Part shown: positions 26,196 to 35,125 of the stretch, piece after piece
Layout of the letters: every line of letters starts with the position of its first letter
Numbering within the stretch: position 1 is the stretch's first letter
Assembly (NCBI GenBank): GCA_016214755.1
Contig: JACRNX010000040.1
Span: 1-52,653, forward strand
Reading direction: 5' to 3'
DNA length: 52,653 nucleotides
Source of the DNA: Candidatus Falkowiibacteriota bacterium
Lineage (GTDB): Bacteria > Patescibacteriota > Patescibacteriia > UBA11705 > JABHMO01
Notes under the pieces: model-generated
Told to the model about the DNA's origin: nothing
Database searches by the model: none
The model's input: the letters and a program-made list of their open reading frames with translations, nothing else
Program-made: the position numbers and the translations under genes

Positions 26196-27791
26196 ATGCG
26201 AAAAAAGATATTAACGGCAGTATTGTTGGTTTTTCTTTTGGCGCCGATGAATTTCAGCTCGGCGGTCGGCGCGGCAGCCACGGTAAATCAAATAACGTTG
26301 GTCGGTTATTTTAATCAGCAGACGTTTGACAATTTGGTTTTGGATTTTTCCATTGTTCCGTCCGCGGCCGATACGTTAAACGCGCTGACTGTCCAAAACG
26401 ACGGCTCGGCGAAGAATATGACGGAGATTGAAAAAGTGAAGTTATGGTTGGACAATGGCAATGGAAAATTTGACGGATTCGCCGTTGATTCAGAGTTGGC
26501 GGTCGGCAGTTATAATAGCGATAATTTTACGTGGGAGTTCAGTCCTCTCGGCCAATCAATTTCGAGCGCTGGCGTCCGGTTTTTCGTCTCAGTGGAAACG
26601 AGAAAGTCGGGAACAGTAAATCGGACATTCAAATTCGCGCTCTCTTTATATTCAGACGCGAACAATAATAAAAGTTTTGATGTCGGCGACATGGGCGTTT
26701 ATTTATCTTCAAAAGAACCGCTACCGGCGACAAAATTAGTAAATAATTCCTACGCGATGTACAAAGCATTGCTGACCGACGTCTGGGCGCCGGTTTCAGT
26801 TATAACAAATTTGACGAATGGCGAAACGATTTACGGAACGTCGTTTAAAATAAATGGGAAATCGAAAGACCAGGGTGGCGGCGTGCCGGGCGGTATCGAA
26901 GTTTGCGTTGACGCTGTCTGTGCCAGCGCCAAGAACACAGGAGAAAATTATTCGACTTGGGAATATGATTGGCTGGACATTTCAGAAGGCGCGCATTCTG
27001 TTTACGTTAAATCGAATGATTTAAATAGCAACGCAGGTCAGTCAGCGAAAATTTCCGTGAATGTGAAAACGAAAAAAGTTGATCCGGCCGGTGTGTTTTC
27101 CGCGACAAACTCGAACGTCGGTTTTAACAAAACCAGCGCCAAAGCCGATGGCGTTGAGTATATTAAAGCGACGGTTGTTTTGAAGGATACGAATAATAGC
27201 GCCATGGCCAATAAAAAAATTTTAGTTAAAGCAATTGTCGAAAACGGGGAAATGACCATTGATTTTGGCAATACCAATGCCAGCGGCGAATTAGTTTTCA
27301 AATGGCGGAGCGCGGAGGAGGGTTCGCTGAAAATTAAATTTATTACCAGCGATGGCAGTTTAATCAAAGACGCTTCGGTGATAAATTTTCCTGAAGTTGA
27401 TAATTTTATTGATTACGCGGCCGGCGCGTGGATAAAAACCGGCTCGTCAAAAGCGGTTTATTTTTTGGATAAAAGCAATGTCCGCCATTGTTATCCGACG
27501 CAGGCGATTTGGGAAAGTTATTTCGGCGCTGATTTTTCGGCCGTGAAAAAAATTTCAGACGCGGAAATGGCGGAATACGCGCTCGGCGCGAATGTGCCGT
27601 TCAAGTTCGGGACATTGATGAAGATACCGTCAATCAACAAGGTTTATTACGTCAGCAAGAACGGCGTCTTGTCTTGGATCCCGACGGCGGACATTGCGGC
27701 AACTTTGTTTGGTTCTACCTGGGCGAAAAAAGTAAAGGATTTGCCTGAATCCTTTTGGACGGATTATAAGGTTGGAATAAATATTGAGTAA
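26196..27791 (+). CDS. secreted surface protein with Ig-like regions and the C-terminal domain shared with the 20591 protein
   Basis: signal peptide; SNVGFNKTSAKADGVEYIKATVVLKDTNNSAMANKKI resembles an invasin-type Ig repeat; C-terminus VYFLDKSNVRHCYPTQAIWESYFGADFSAVKKI...LGSTW-like FW ending. Confidence 0.75.
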   Translation: MRKKILTAVLLVFLLAPMNFSSAVGAAATVNQITLVGYFNQQTFDNLVLDFSIVPSAADTLNALTVQNDGSAKNMTEIEKVKLWLDNGNGKFDGFAVDSELAVGSYNSDNFTWEFSPLGQSISSAGVRFFVSVETRKSGTVNRTFKFALSLYSDANNNKSFDVGDMGVYLSSKEPLPATKLVNNSYAMYKALLTDVWAPVSVITNLTNGETIYGTSFKINGKSKDQGGGVPGGIEVCVDAVCASAKNTGENYSTWEYDWLDISEGAHSVYVKSNDLNSNAGQSAKISVNVKTKKVDPAGVFSATNSNVGFNKTSAKADGVEYIKATVVLKDTNNSAMANKKILVKAIVENGEMTIDFGNTNASGELVFKWRSAEEGSLKIKFITSDGSLIKDASVINFPEVDNFIDYAAGAWIKTGSSKAVYFLDKSNVRHCYPTQAIWESYFGADFSAVKKISDAEMAEYALGANVPFKFGTLMKIPSINKVYYVSKNGVLSWIPTADIAATLFGSTWAKKVKDLPESFWTDYKVGINIE

Positions 27792-28199
27792 AAACGAAAA
27801 AACGGGAAAACGAAACAGGTTGTAGGTTGTAGTGAGTAGGTTGTAGATATTTTTTGACGTAAAAAGTAACCCTTCCGAGACAGCTCGCTTCACAATTCCA
27901 ATTTTTGTCGTCTCTATGAAACTACTCACTACCCCCTACCACCTGCTACATGATTTATTTTTATAATTTTATGTTTTTATATTTTTAAAGTTATCCACAG
28001 GGAAGTTTGAGATGTCGGGGCAACTCGACATCTTTTTGTTTTAAATATATTTTCCAAGACGGTTTTCTCTACAGTCAGAGGTCGGAGGTCAGAAATCAGA
28101 GGTCGGAAGTAGGGAACGCATATATGCGTTCCTTTGAGGTTTCGCATTTATTTTTAATTTTATATTTTTATTTTGTCGGAATAGTCCGTCAAAAATCGT

Positions 28200-28228
28200 T
28201 TGAGCGGTCATTGGCGAACTGGGATAAT
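28200..28228 (+). promoter_or_regulatory. sigma70-like promoter
   Basis: TTGAGC-17 bp-GATAAT. Confidence 0.45.
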
Positions 28229-28233
28229 ATGAA

Positions 28234-28309
28234 AGGAACCTCTGATGAATATAGTTTCGTTACGAAAATTTGAAAATTGCAGTAGAAACTATATTTTTCA
28301 GAGGTTCCT
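28234..28309 (+). promoter_or_regulatory. long 5-prime hairpin
   Basis: AGGAACCTCTGA-tga-ATATAGTTTC...GAAACTATAT-ttt-TCAGAGGTTCCT. Confidence 0.75.
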
Positions 28310-28353
28310 AAAGCTAAACGAGGCGGAAATTTATTCATAAGAGTATCAAATTT

Positions 28354-29061
28354 ATGACAGCACAAAAAAGTTTTCAAGCGAAAAACGCCGAATCAACCAG
28401 TTCGAGCGAATCAAAAGGGTTGTATCAGTACGGCGGCGTGTATTTTTATTGCGGCGCGATCATGGGCCGGAAGAATATCTTCGTCACAGACGATATTCTG
28501 GCGCTGATGGCGAACGCGTTTAAAATGACGGAAGTAAAAATGGACGTCAAGAACTTGGCCTACGTGATTATGCCTAATTTTTTCTACTGGCTTTTCCGAC
28601 TTAGCGAAAGGCAAAACAATCCAGTGGAAATTTATAAAGAATTGAAAAAGGACTTGACGCGGGAAATTTTAACGAATTTGGTTGAAGAAGCGAAAGGGAA
28701 AAAGCCATGCGCGCTGGCGGAAGTGTTTCGCGGCAATGCGCGCGTCGGCCGGTCGCCAGCCGGAAAAATTTTAGATGTGTTTGAAGCGAGCGCGAAACAG
28801 CTCAACAGCAAAAAGCATTTTCAGGTCTGGGTGCCGCGCACCGAGCTCCGCTTGATTGATAACGACGAACTGTTACGGCAAAAAATCAAGGCGATTAAAG
28901 CCATTCCTGTTTCCGAACGGTGGCAGCTCGCGAAAAGAGCCGAGGATTATCCTTATTTTTATTTAGCCGAGGATGTTTCCGCTCTTAGCGACGATAATGC
29001 GAAAATCAGCGATTTCGCGACCGTAATGACAGGACAAAAAGTCGTTTCAGTAAACGCTTAG
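28354..29061 (+). CDS. RAYT/Y1-transposase-like protein with degenerate HUH motif
   Basis: LAYVIMPNFFYWLF aligns with xAYVLMPNHFHLLL; C-terminal ELLRQKIKAIKAIPVSERWQLAKRAEDYPYFYL aligns with the RAYT IHxNPVKAGLVxxPEDYxWSS region. Confidence 0.55.
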   Translation: MTAQKSFQAKNAESTSSSESKGLYQYGGVYFYCGAIMGRKNIFVTDDILALMANAFKMTEVKMDVKNLAYVIMPNFFYWLFRLSERQNNPVEIYKELKKDLTREILTNLVEEAKGKKPCALAEVFRGNARVGRSPAGKILDVFEASAKQLNSKKHFQVWVPRTELRLIDNDELLRQKIKAIKAIPVSERWQLAKRAEDYPYFYLAEDVSALSDDNAKISDFATVMTGQKVVSVNA

Positions 29062-29082
29062 TTTAGCCATAGGCGAATCGCT

Positions 29083-29178
29083 GTCATGGTTCGAGAGCCT
29101 CACCATGACAAAAGGCACGCTCTTTGTCACCCTGAGGCCTGTACTGAGTTTATCGAAGTGCACTCGAAGGGTGACAAA
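29083..29178. repeat. family B palindromic repeats
   Basis: GTCATGGTTCGAGAGCCTCACCATGACA plus TTTGTCACCCTGAGGCCTG...CGAAGGGTGACAAA. Confidence 0.85.
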
Positions 29179-29326
29179 AAGCGAATTGCGATTTGCCAAA
29201 TTTCGCTTCGACGTACATCGGGCCGAAGTAAATCTAATAATTAAACCGGATTGGCGGATTAAACGGCGGCCGCCGGCTGATCCGCCATTCCTCAAAAATG
29301 GGTTTGGCGGTAGACCCGATATAAAT

Positions 29327-31738
29327 ATGAAAAAATATTTGTGTTGTTTAGTGTTGCTCGCTGGAATAATCGTAGGGATAACAAGAATTGACGTGCAAAA
29401 CGCGTCGGCGCAGTCATTTTTTCAACAAAATGCGGTCAGTCCATTTCGGCTTTCAATTTCCAGCGCGAACGAAACAGAAGTTGATCCAGAATTTTCAGTC
29501 GTGAATAATGCCATATCGAACAGCAATATTTACCAATATATTTTAATAAATTGCCAAAAAGACGAGTGCGGATGGCTGGCTGATATTTTGAAAAACGAGG
29601 CAATCGGCGTTCAATTTTCGCAGAAAGTTCAGCCATCAATAATATTGTCAGAATCAGGCGCGCTACCGGCGCCAAACGTTCAGTTAAATGGAACGTTTGA
29701 ATCAGGCGTTCAGTCAGGCGCGGAGTCAGAGGCAAGCGTTGCCGAAAAAACGCCGTTGCCTGTCGCCTCCGCGTCAAGTGGAAATAACGGACAAGAGACG
29801 TCCGCGCCGATTGAAAATAATGTTGAAGCAGTAACGCTTGCGCCCGCCAGCAATGAAAAGACAGTAGGGACAGCTCTCGAGCCGTCCGTTACGCCCGTTG
29901 AATCAGCGGCCGCTCCGGCGGACGAAAAAAACGCGGCCAACAATTCCAAAGTTAGTCCAAAACAAATCAGAATCAGCGAAGTGATGTCCACTCCGCTAAC
30001 CGGCCAGAAAGAGTGGATTGAACTTTATAATTCTTTGGATTATCCGGTTGACCTTGCCGGCTGGCAACTTATCGAAGGCGCGGGGAAAATCACAAGTATC
30101 AAAGGCGTCGTCAACGCGAATAATTTTATTGTTTTTGAAAAAGACAGTTTAAATAACAGCGGCGATATTGTTATTTTGAAAGACGCGGCTGGCGCGATTA
30201 TTGATTCAATCACTTACGGCGACTGGGACGACGGAAATGTAAGCGACAACGCGCTGAAAACAGCGAACGGCCAGTCGTTGATTTTGTCTGACGGCAATTA
30301 TTTCGCGACCGACACGCCGACGCCGAACTTAGCGAATGTTTTTTTTCAAAAACCGGCGGCATTGGCAATTCAAGAATCGTCCACGTCGAATGTCGTCCAA
30401 ACTTCGAACGGGACCAGTGCGTCAGCGTCGGTCCAGCAGGAAGCAACAGCGGTCAATAATCAGCCAGCGCAGTCGGTCTCAGTTGGTCCAGCGGCAAGCA
30501 TTGCCATGAAAGAAAATGCCGAGCCGATTTATCAATTTTCTGATAAAATTTTTATTAATGAATTTTTGGCCGACCCGCTAGGCAGTGATGACGACGAGTG
30601 GATTGAATTATTTAACGATGAGCTGGAGCCCGTCAATTTATTCGGCTGGTCGCTTGACGATGTGGAAGCTGGCAGTCAGCCGTATGTCATCGGAAAAGCA
30701 ACTGTCATCGGCGCGAAAGAATTTCTGGTTTTTAAAAGAGAGGAAACGAGTTTAGTTTTAAATAATTCGACTGACTCCGTTGTTCTGCGCGCTCCCGACG
30801 GAAAGACAATCAGTCGTTTTGATTATAAAAATGTCAAAGAGGGATATGGTTTCGCGAATTTTTCCGACGGCTGGCAGGAGACCTCGATTTTGACGCCGGG
30901 CGCGTTGAATAAAAAATCAACATTGGCAGTCGCGCTGGCCGTGGCGCAATCAGCGGACGAAGGATTTGTGAAAATGAAGACGTCTTCAACGAATAAAAAA
31001 ATGCTTGTCTTTCGTCAAATTGACGTGGACGAAGTAAAAGCGACAGAGCTCGGCGCGTCGATTGCCGTTCAAGGAGCGATCATCGCTCTGCCGGACGTCT
31101 TCGGAAAAAAAATCGCTTATATCAACGGCCTGCAAATTTATTTTGACAAAGCCGAGTGGCCGATTTTAAAAATTGGCGATATTATTTCCGTCCGCGGTAC
31201 GATTTTTGAAAACAGCGGCGAGCGTCGGCTTGTCGTCAAAAAAAAGGACGATATACAGGTGCTCAAAGAATCGGTATCTGTCGAGCCGCTTAAAATATCG
31301 GGAGCAGATATTTCGAAAGATATTGTCGGAAAGTTTGTTCAGCTCTCCGGCGCGCTAATCGAAAAAAAACCGAACAAACTAATTCTGGCTGATGACAGCG
31401 CAGAGTTTATTGTTTATTTGAAGAAGGGCGCGCAGATTGACCAAAAAATTTTTGAACTTAACGATGAACTTGAAGTGACGAGCATTGTCAGCGCGTTCGA
31501 TAATGAAGTGCGGCTCTTGCCGAGGAGCGGAAAAGACATTGTTAATTTGTCTTGGCAAAAATTAAATTTGCCGGCCAGTCCGTCTGTCTCTGAAACGCAA
31601 TCTGCCGACGGACGGAAGAAAACATTGATTGTGCTTTTATTTTTATTCGCCGTAGTCATCGGCGTTAATGTCTATTTGGCGGTTGTTCATCGGAAAATTG
31701 TGCTTGAAAAAATAAACAAGGCGATTAACTATTTTTAA
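29327..31738 (+). CDS. membrane-anchored protein with two lamin-tail domains and an OB-fold-like region
   Basis: ISEVMSTPLTGQKEWIELYNSLDYPVDLAGWQL and INEFLADPLGSDDDEWIELFNDELEPVNLFGWSL; OB-like VQGAIIALPDVFGKKIAYINGLQIYF; C-terminal TM. Confidence 0.85.
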   Translation: MKKYLCCLVLLAGIIVGITRIDVQNASAQSFFQQNAVSPFRLSISSANETEVDPEFSVVNNAISNSNIYQYILINCQKDECGWLADILKNEAIGVQFSQKVQPSIILSESGALPAPNVQLNGTFESGVQSGAESEASVAEKTPLPVASASSGNNGQETSAPIENNVEAVTLAPASNEKTVGTALEPSVTPVESAAAPADEKNAANNSKVSPKQIRISEVMSTPLTGQKEWIELYNSLDYPVDLAGWQLIEGAGKITSIKGVVNANNFIVFEKDSLNNSGDIVILKDAAGAIIDSITYGDWDDGNVSDNALKTANGQSLILSDGNYFATDTPTPNLANVFFQKPAALAIQESSTSNVVQTSNGTSASASVQQEATAVNNQPAQSVSVGPAASIAMKENAEPIYQFSDKIFINEFLADPLGSDDDEWIELFNDELEPVNLFGWSLDDVEAGSQPYVIGKATVIGAKEFLVFKREETSLVLNNSTDSVVLRAPDGKTISRFDYKNVKEGYGFANFSDGWQETSILTPGALNKKSTLAVALAVAQSADEGFVKMKTSSTNKKMLVFRQIDVDEVKATELGASIAVQGAIIALPDVFGKKIAYINGLQIYFDKAEWPILKIGDIISVRGTIFENSGERRLVVKKKDDIQVLKESVSVEPLKISGADISKDIVGKFVQLSGALIEKKPNKLILADDSAEFIVYLKKGAQIDQKIFELNDELEVTSIVSAFDNEVRLLPRSGKDIVNLSWQKLNLPASPSVSETQSADGRKKTLIVLLFLFAVVIGVNVYLAVVHRKIVLEKINKAINYF
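29864..29892. repeat. 29-nt palindrome inside the lamin-tail-domain gene
   Basis: GTAGGGACAGCTCTCGAGCCGTCCGTTAC. Confidence 0.8.
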
Positions 31739-31739
31739 G

Positions 31740-31893
31740 ATTGCTGCGCTCCTGCGGGGCTCGCAATGACGGGGACTATAGTCTCGAGATTGCTTCCCCC
31801 GCCGTTGGCGGGGTCGCAATGACGGGAGCGCTCCTCGCAATGACGGTGGCGTATACGTCATTGCGAGGAGTTAGACGACGAAGCAATCTCGTC
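31740..31893. repeat. family A palindromic repeats (several copies)
   Basis: CTCGCAATGACGG, CTCGAGATTGCTTCCCCCGCCGTTGGCGGGGTCGCAATGAC, CGTCATTGCGAGGAGTTAGACGACGAAGCAATCTCG. Confidence 0.9.
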
Positions 31894-31911
31894 CTTATTA
31901 ATCTTACTCAT

Positions 31912-32211
31912 ATGTTCAATAAGTATTATTATGTTTATATCATGACAAATAAATTAAGCACGGTTTTATATGTTGGTGTTACGAATGATTTAAAAAGAAG
32001 AGTTTGGGAACACAAAAGTAAATTTAATGATAAGTCCTTTACTACTAAGTACAACATTTGCAAGTTGGTATATTATGAAATTTATGAGTCGCCGCGGGAC
32101 GCAATCGGGAGAGAGAAGCAAATGAAGGGCGGTTCTAGAAAAGACAAAATTGATCTGATAAAAAAGGGAAATGAGGGCTTTGCTGACATGTCTAAGGAGT
32201 GGTATTTGTGA
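31912..32211 (+). CDS. stand-alone GIY-YIG nuclease domain protein
   Basis: MFNKYYYVYIMTNKLSTVLYVGVTNDLKRRVWEHKSK...AIGREKQMKGGSRKDKIDLI. Confidence 0.92.
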   Translation: MFNKYYYVYIMTNKLSTVLYVGVTNDLKRRVWEHKSKFNDKSFTTKYNICKLVYYEIYESPRDAIGREKQMKGGSRKDKIDLIKKGNEGFADMSKEWYL

Positions 32212-32227
32212 TTTCTGCCATGGGCAT

Positions 32228-32362
32228 ACGTCATTGCGAGGAGCCCCTACGTCCGTCGGGGCGACCCTTCGACGGGCTCAGGGTAAACTCCGCAATCCCG
32301 AATCTATAGGTTCGAGATTGCTTCCCCCGCCGTTGGCGGGGTCGCAATGACGGAGGGGGGCG
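32228..32362. repeat. family A palindromic repeat with family B fragment nested inside
   Basis: CGTCATTGCGAGGAGCCCC...CCCTTCGACGGGCTCAGGGTAAACTC...TTCGAGATTGCTTCCCCCGCCGTTGGCGGGGTCGCAATGACGG. Confidence 0.85.
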
Positions 32363-32449
32363 TATAGACGGCCGCATGTGTTGTGCATAAAGTTTGTTTG
32401 CTGATTGATTTTGTGGTATAATTTTGTTGCGAAAATATAAAGAATTTAA

Positions 32450-35056
32450 ATGGCGAGTAATTTCACGCAAATCTTGCCTATTTTTTGGAGTAAACTGAAA
32501 AAAGCAGCCCAGTTTGCCAAGTTTTTGTTTTTGCCGCGACATCGAGCGCATAAAGTCGTCTTGATTTTTATTATTGTATTCGCCATTTTTTTCATAAGTA
32601 GCGGTGTTTACGCCGCTGCTGGCGGCGACTTGGCAATTCCCGGTCTTGATTGGTTATTTAGTTTTCTTGCTCGTCTGTTGTGGGGAATCGCTTACATGCT
32701 GGGCTGGATCGCAATGAAACTGTTCGCTTTGCTAATTGTATTTTGTTCATATAATGATTTCGTCACTTCAGCGGCTGTGAACAAGGGTTGGGTGTTGACG
32801 CGGGACATTTCCAATCTCTTTTTTGTCTTGGTGCTTTTAGTGATTGCTTTTTGCCAGATATTGCATGTCGAAAAATATAAATTACAGCAGATATTGCCGA
32901 CGCTTCTGATCGCGGCCGTGCTGGTGAATTTCAGCAAATTAATCTGCGCCTTAATGATTGATTTCGCGCAAGTGGTGATGATGACGTTTGTCAATGGTTT
33001 CGCGGCTACAGCTGGCGCGAATTTGATCAATGGATTAGGGTTAACGAAAGTAATGCAAATGGACAGTTCGAGTGTGGACAGCGCGAGCAAATTAACCGGT
33101 CTTGAAGTTTTTTTAGCAATGTCGCTTGGAATTTTTGTTATATTAGTGGTGATTATTGTTACTTTTTTCATACTTTTACTGATTGTCTTGCGGATTGTTA
33201 GTTTATGGGTGTTGATCGTTCTATCTCCGTTCGCGTTTGTTTTGGAAGCAGTGCCAGTTGGCGGGCTGAAAGAAAAAGCGGCAAAATGGTGGTCAACATT
33301 CGGCCGGACAGTCGCGATTGGTCCGATAATGGCGTTTTTTCTTTGGTTGAGCTTGGCAGTAATGGCCAATCCCGAGGAAACAATTAAAATTGAATCAGAC
33401 GCAATTGAGGCAAAATCAAAAGGCGCAGTGACGACTAAAATGTCTTATATCAACAATTTAGCGCAGTCGGCAATCGGATTAGCGATGTTAATGGCTGGTT
33501 TAATGGCCGCGCAGGAAGCTGGCGGAATAATTGGCGGCGCGGCTGGAAAAATGAAAGCATGGACGGAAACAGCGGCGAAGGGAGTGGCGGGGAAAATGAG
33601 CGGTTATTCCGCAGTCGCTACCCGGGCAAAAGCGGTTTATGGCGGCTACGCGGCGGCGAGAAAAACAGCGATAGAAGCAAAGATGGCTAGTTACGCGGGA
33701 TTTGGCGCGAAAACTTTTGCTAAAAAAGAGGGAGCGGTTGGTGTAGCGAAGGAAGTTGCGGCGGCGCCAATAATAGCAGGCGCCAAAGCTACGAGAGTGC
33801 CAGCGATAGCCGCTAAATTAGCAGGAAAAGTGGCTGGCGGAATCGGTGGATTTAAGGAAAAAGTGGCTGGATCAAAAGTTGGAAAATGGGTTGCAGAAAC
33901 ATCAGCTGGCGTCGGCACTATGGAGGAAATAACTGTTGATAGAATAAGAAAAGGGGAATTTGAACGCAAACGAAAGGAGGGAGGAGAATTGCTCGCGGCC
34001 AGGGGCATTAAAGATGAAAAGGATTTAGAGACGGCGATGATGGATGATAAACAACCGAAGAATTTGCGAGCGGCGGCAGCAATGAAGTTGGCGGAGGATG
34101 GCAAATTGAAAGATGAAAAACAAGTCGAGGCCGCGAGGAAATTAGTGAAAGGCGACCGCGACGGAGAAAAGATATTGCAGGATAATATAGAAAAACATAA
34201 CGCGCATTTAGCGATGGATATAAGTATTGATAAACCAGACCAGACCGCGGACGAACGGGCAAAAAATCAGGAAAATCGTGATAAAATGGCGGAAAAGATT
34301 CGGACAGGAAAAGTTGATATTGCCGGACAAGGCCCGACCGCGCTTCAAAACGCTGATTTATTGCAGATCGCCATGCAAGCGCTTGGGCCAAAGATTTTGG
34401 CTAACAAATTAGGCGATGCTTCGAAGAAGAACGCGGCTAATAGAACCGCGGTAAATAGTGGAGTTAGCAGGTTGGCGGCGGCGGAGCACAAAAGAATCGA
34501 GGCGATGCCAAAGGGAAATCCAGACGGAAACCCAGAGGAGAAAGCGCAACATGAGGCACAAGCGACTGAAAGAAAAAATATCCAAAGCATGGTAGCGAAT
34601 GTTACCAATAATTTAAATTTAGCGTTTGGCAAAAGAAACGAAAATGGGGAAGCGATTGATACTGATGGTAAAAAGATTGAAATAGGAGATGAGAAGGGGA
34701 AAGCGATAGCAATTGACGATTCCCAAGCAGACGCAATGAAAAGCCATATCGCTCGAATGTCGCCGAAACAGTTGGCCGGCATAGATTTGCAGGAGGACGC
34801 TTTATCTCATATCGCGCAACATGTCAAAAAGACGCAGCTGGAAAATTTAGCGAGCTCAAACGAAGAAAACGCTATCCCTAATTTAGAAAAAATCATTGAT
34901 AAGGCAATGGACAAAAATCAGGAATTAATAGCAAAAATCGCAAGCAGTGAAAAAGTGATGGGCGCGATCAGTAGTCAATTGACGGACAGGATAAAGCACA
35001 GAATGGAATTGGCGGCGGAAGCAGAAAAAAGAGCAGCTAAATCAAAAAAAACGTAA
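32450..35056 (+). CDS. VirB6/TrbL-like polytopic membrane protein with long cytoplasmic tail
   Basis: multiple TM segments in the first ~350 aa, Ala/Lys-rich charged tail, upstream of PrgI and VirB4 genes. Confidence 0.6.
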   Translation: MASNFTQILPIFWSKLKKAAQFAKFLFLPRHRAHKVVLIFIIVFAIFFISSGVYAAAGGDLAIPGLDWLFSFLARLLWGIAYMLGWIAMKLFALLIVFCSYNDFVTSAAVNKGWVLTRDISNLFFVLVLLVIAFCQILHVEKYKLQQILPTLLIAAVLVNFSKLICALMIDFAQVVMMTFVNGFAATAGANLINGLGLTKVMQMDSSSVDSASKLTGLEVFLAMSLGIFVILVVIIVTFFILLLIVLRIVSLWVLIVLSPFAFVLEAVPVGGLKEKAAKWWSTFGRTVAIGPIMAFFLWLSLAVMANPEETIKIESDAIEAKSKGAVTTKMSYINNLAQSAIGLAMLMAGLMAAQEAGGIIGGAAGKMKAWTETAAKGVAGKMSGYSAVATRAKAVYGGYAAARKTAIEAKMASYAGFGAKTFAKKEGAVGVAKEVAAAPIIAGAKATRVPAIAAKLAGKVAGGIGGFKEKVAGSKVGKWVAETSAGVGTMEEITVDRIRKGEFERKRKEGGELLAARGIKDEKDLETAMMDDKQPKNLRAAAAMKLAEDGKLKDEKQVEAARKLVKGDRDGEKILQDNIEKHNAHLAMDISIDKPDQTADERAKNQENRDKMAEKIRTGKVDIAGQGPTALQNADLLQIAMQALGPKILANKLGDASKKNAANRTAVNSGVSRLAAAEHKRIEAMPKGNPDGNPEEKAQHEAQATERKNIQSMVANVTNNLNLAFGKRNENGEAIDTDGKKIEIGDEKGKAIAIDDSQADAMKSHIARMSPKQLAGIDLQEDALSHIAQHVKKTQLENLASSNEENAIPNLEKIIDKAMDKNQELIAKIASSEKVMGAISSQLTDRIKHRMELAAEAEKRAAKSKKT

Positions 35057-35125
35057 GAAAAGGGATTAAGAGCGATATAAAAGATGAGTGGCAGACATAA
35101 AAATTTAGGTTATTGAGTTTATGTT

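Noticed and set aside
32692-33369. 225-aa minus-strand ORF and similar long antisense ORFs in the surface-protein and T4SS region
   Set aside because: Shadow ORFs antisense to well-supported coding genes with biased codon use
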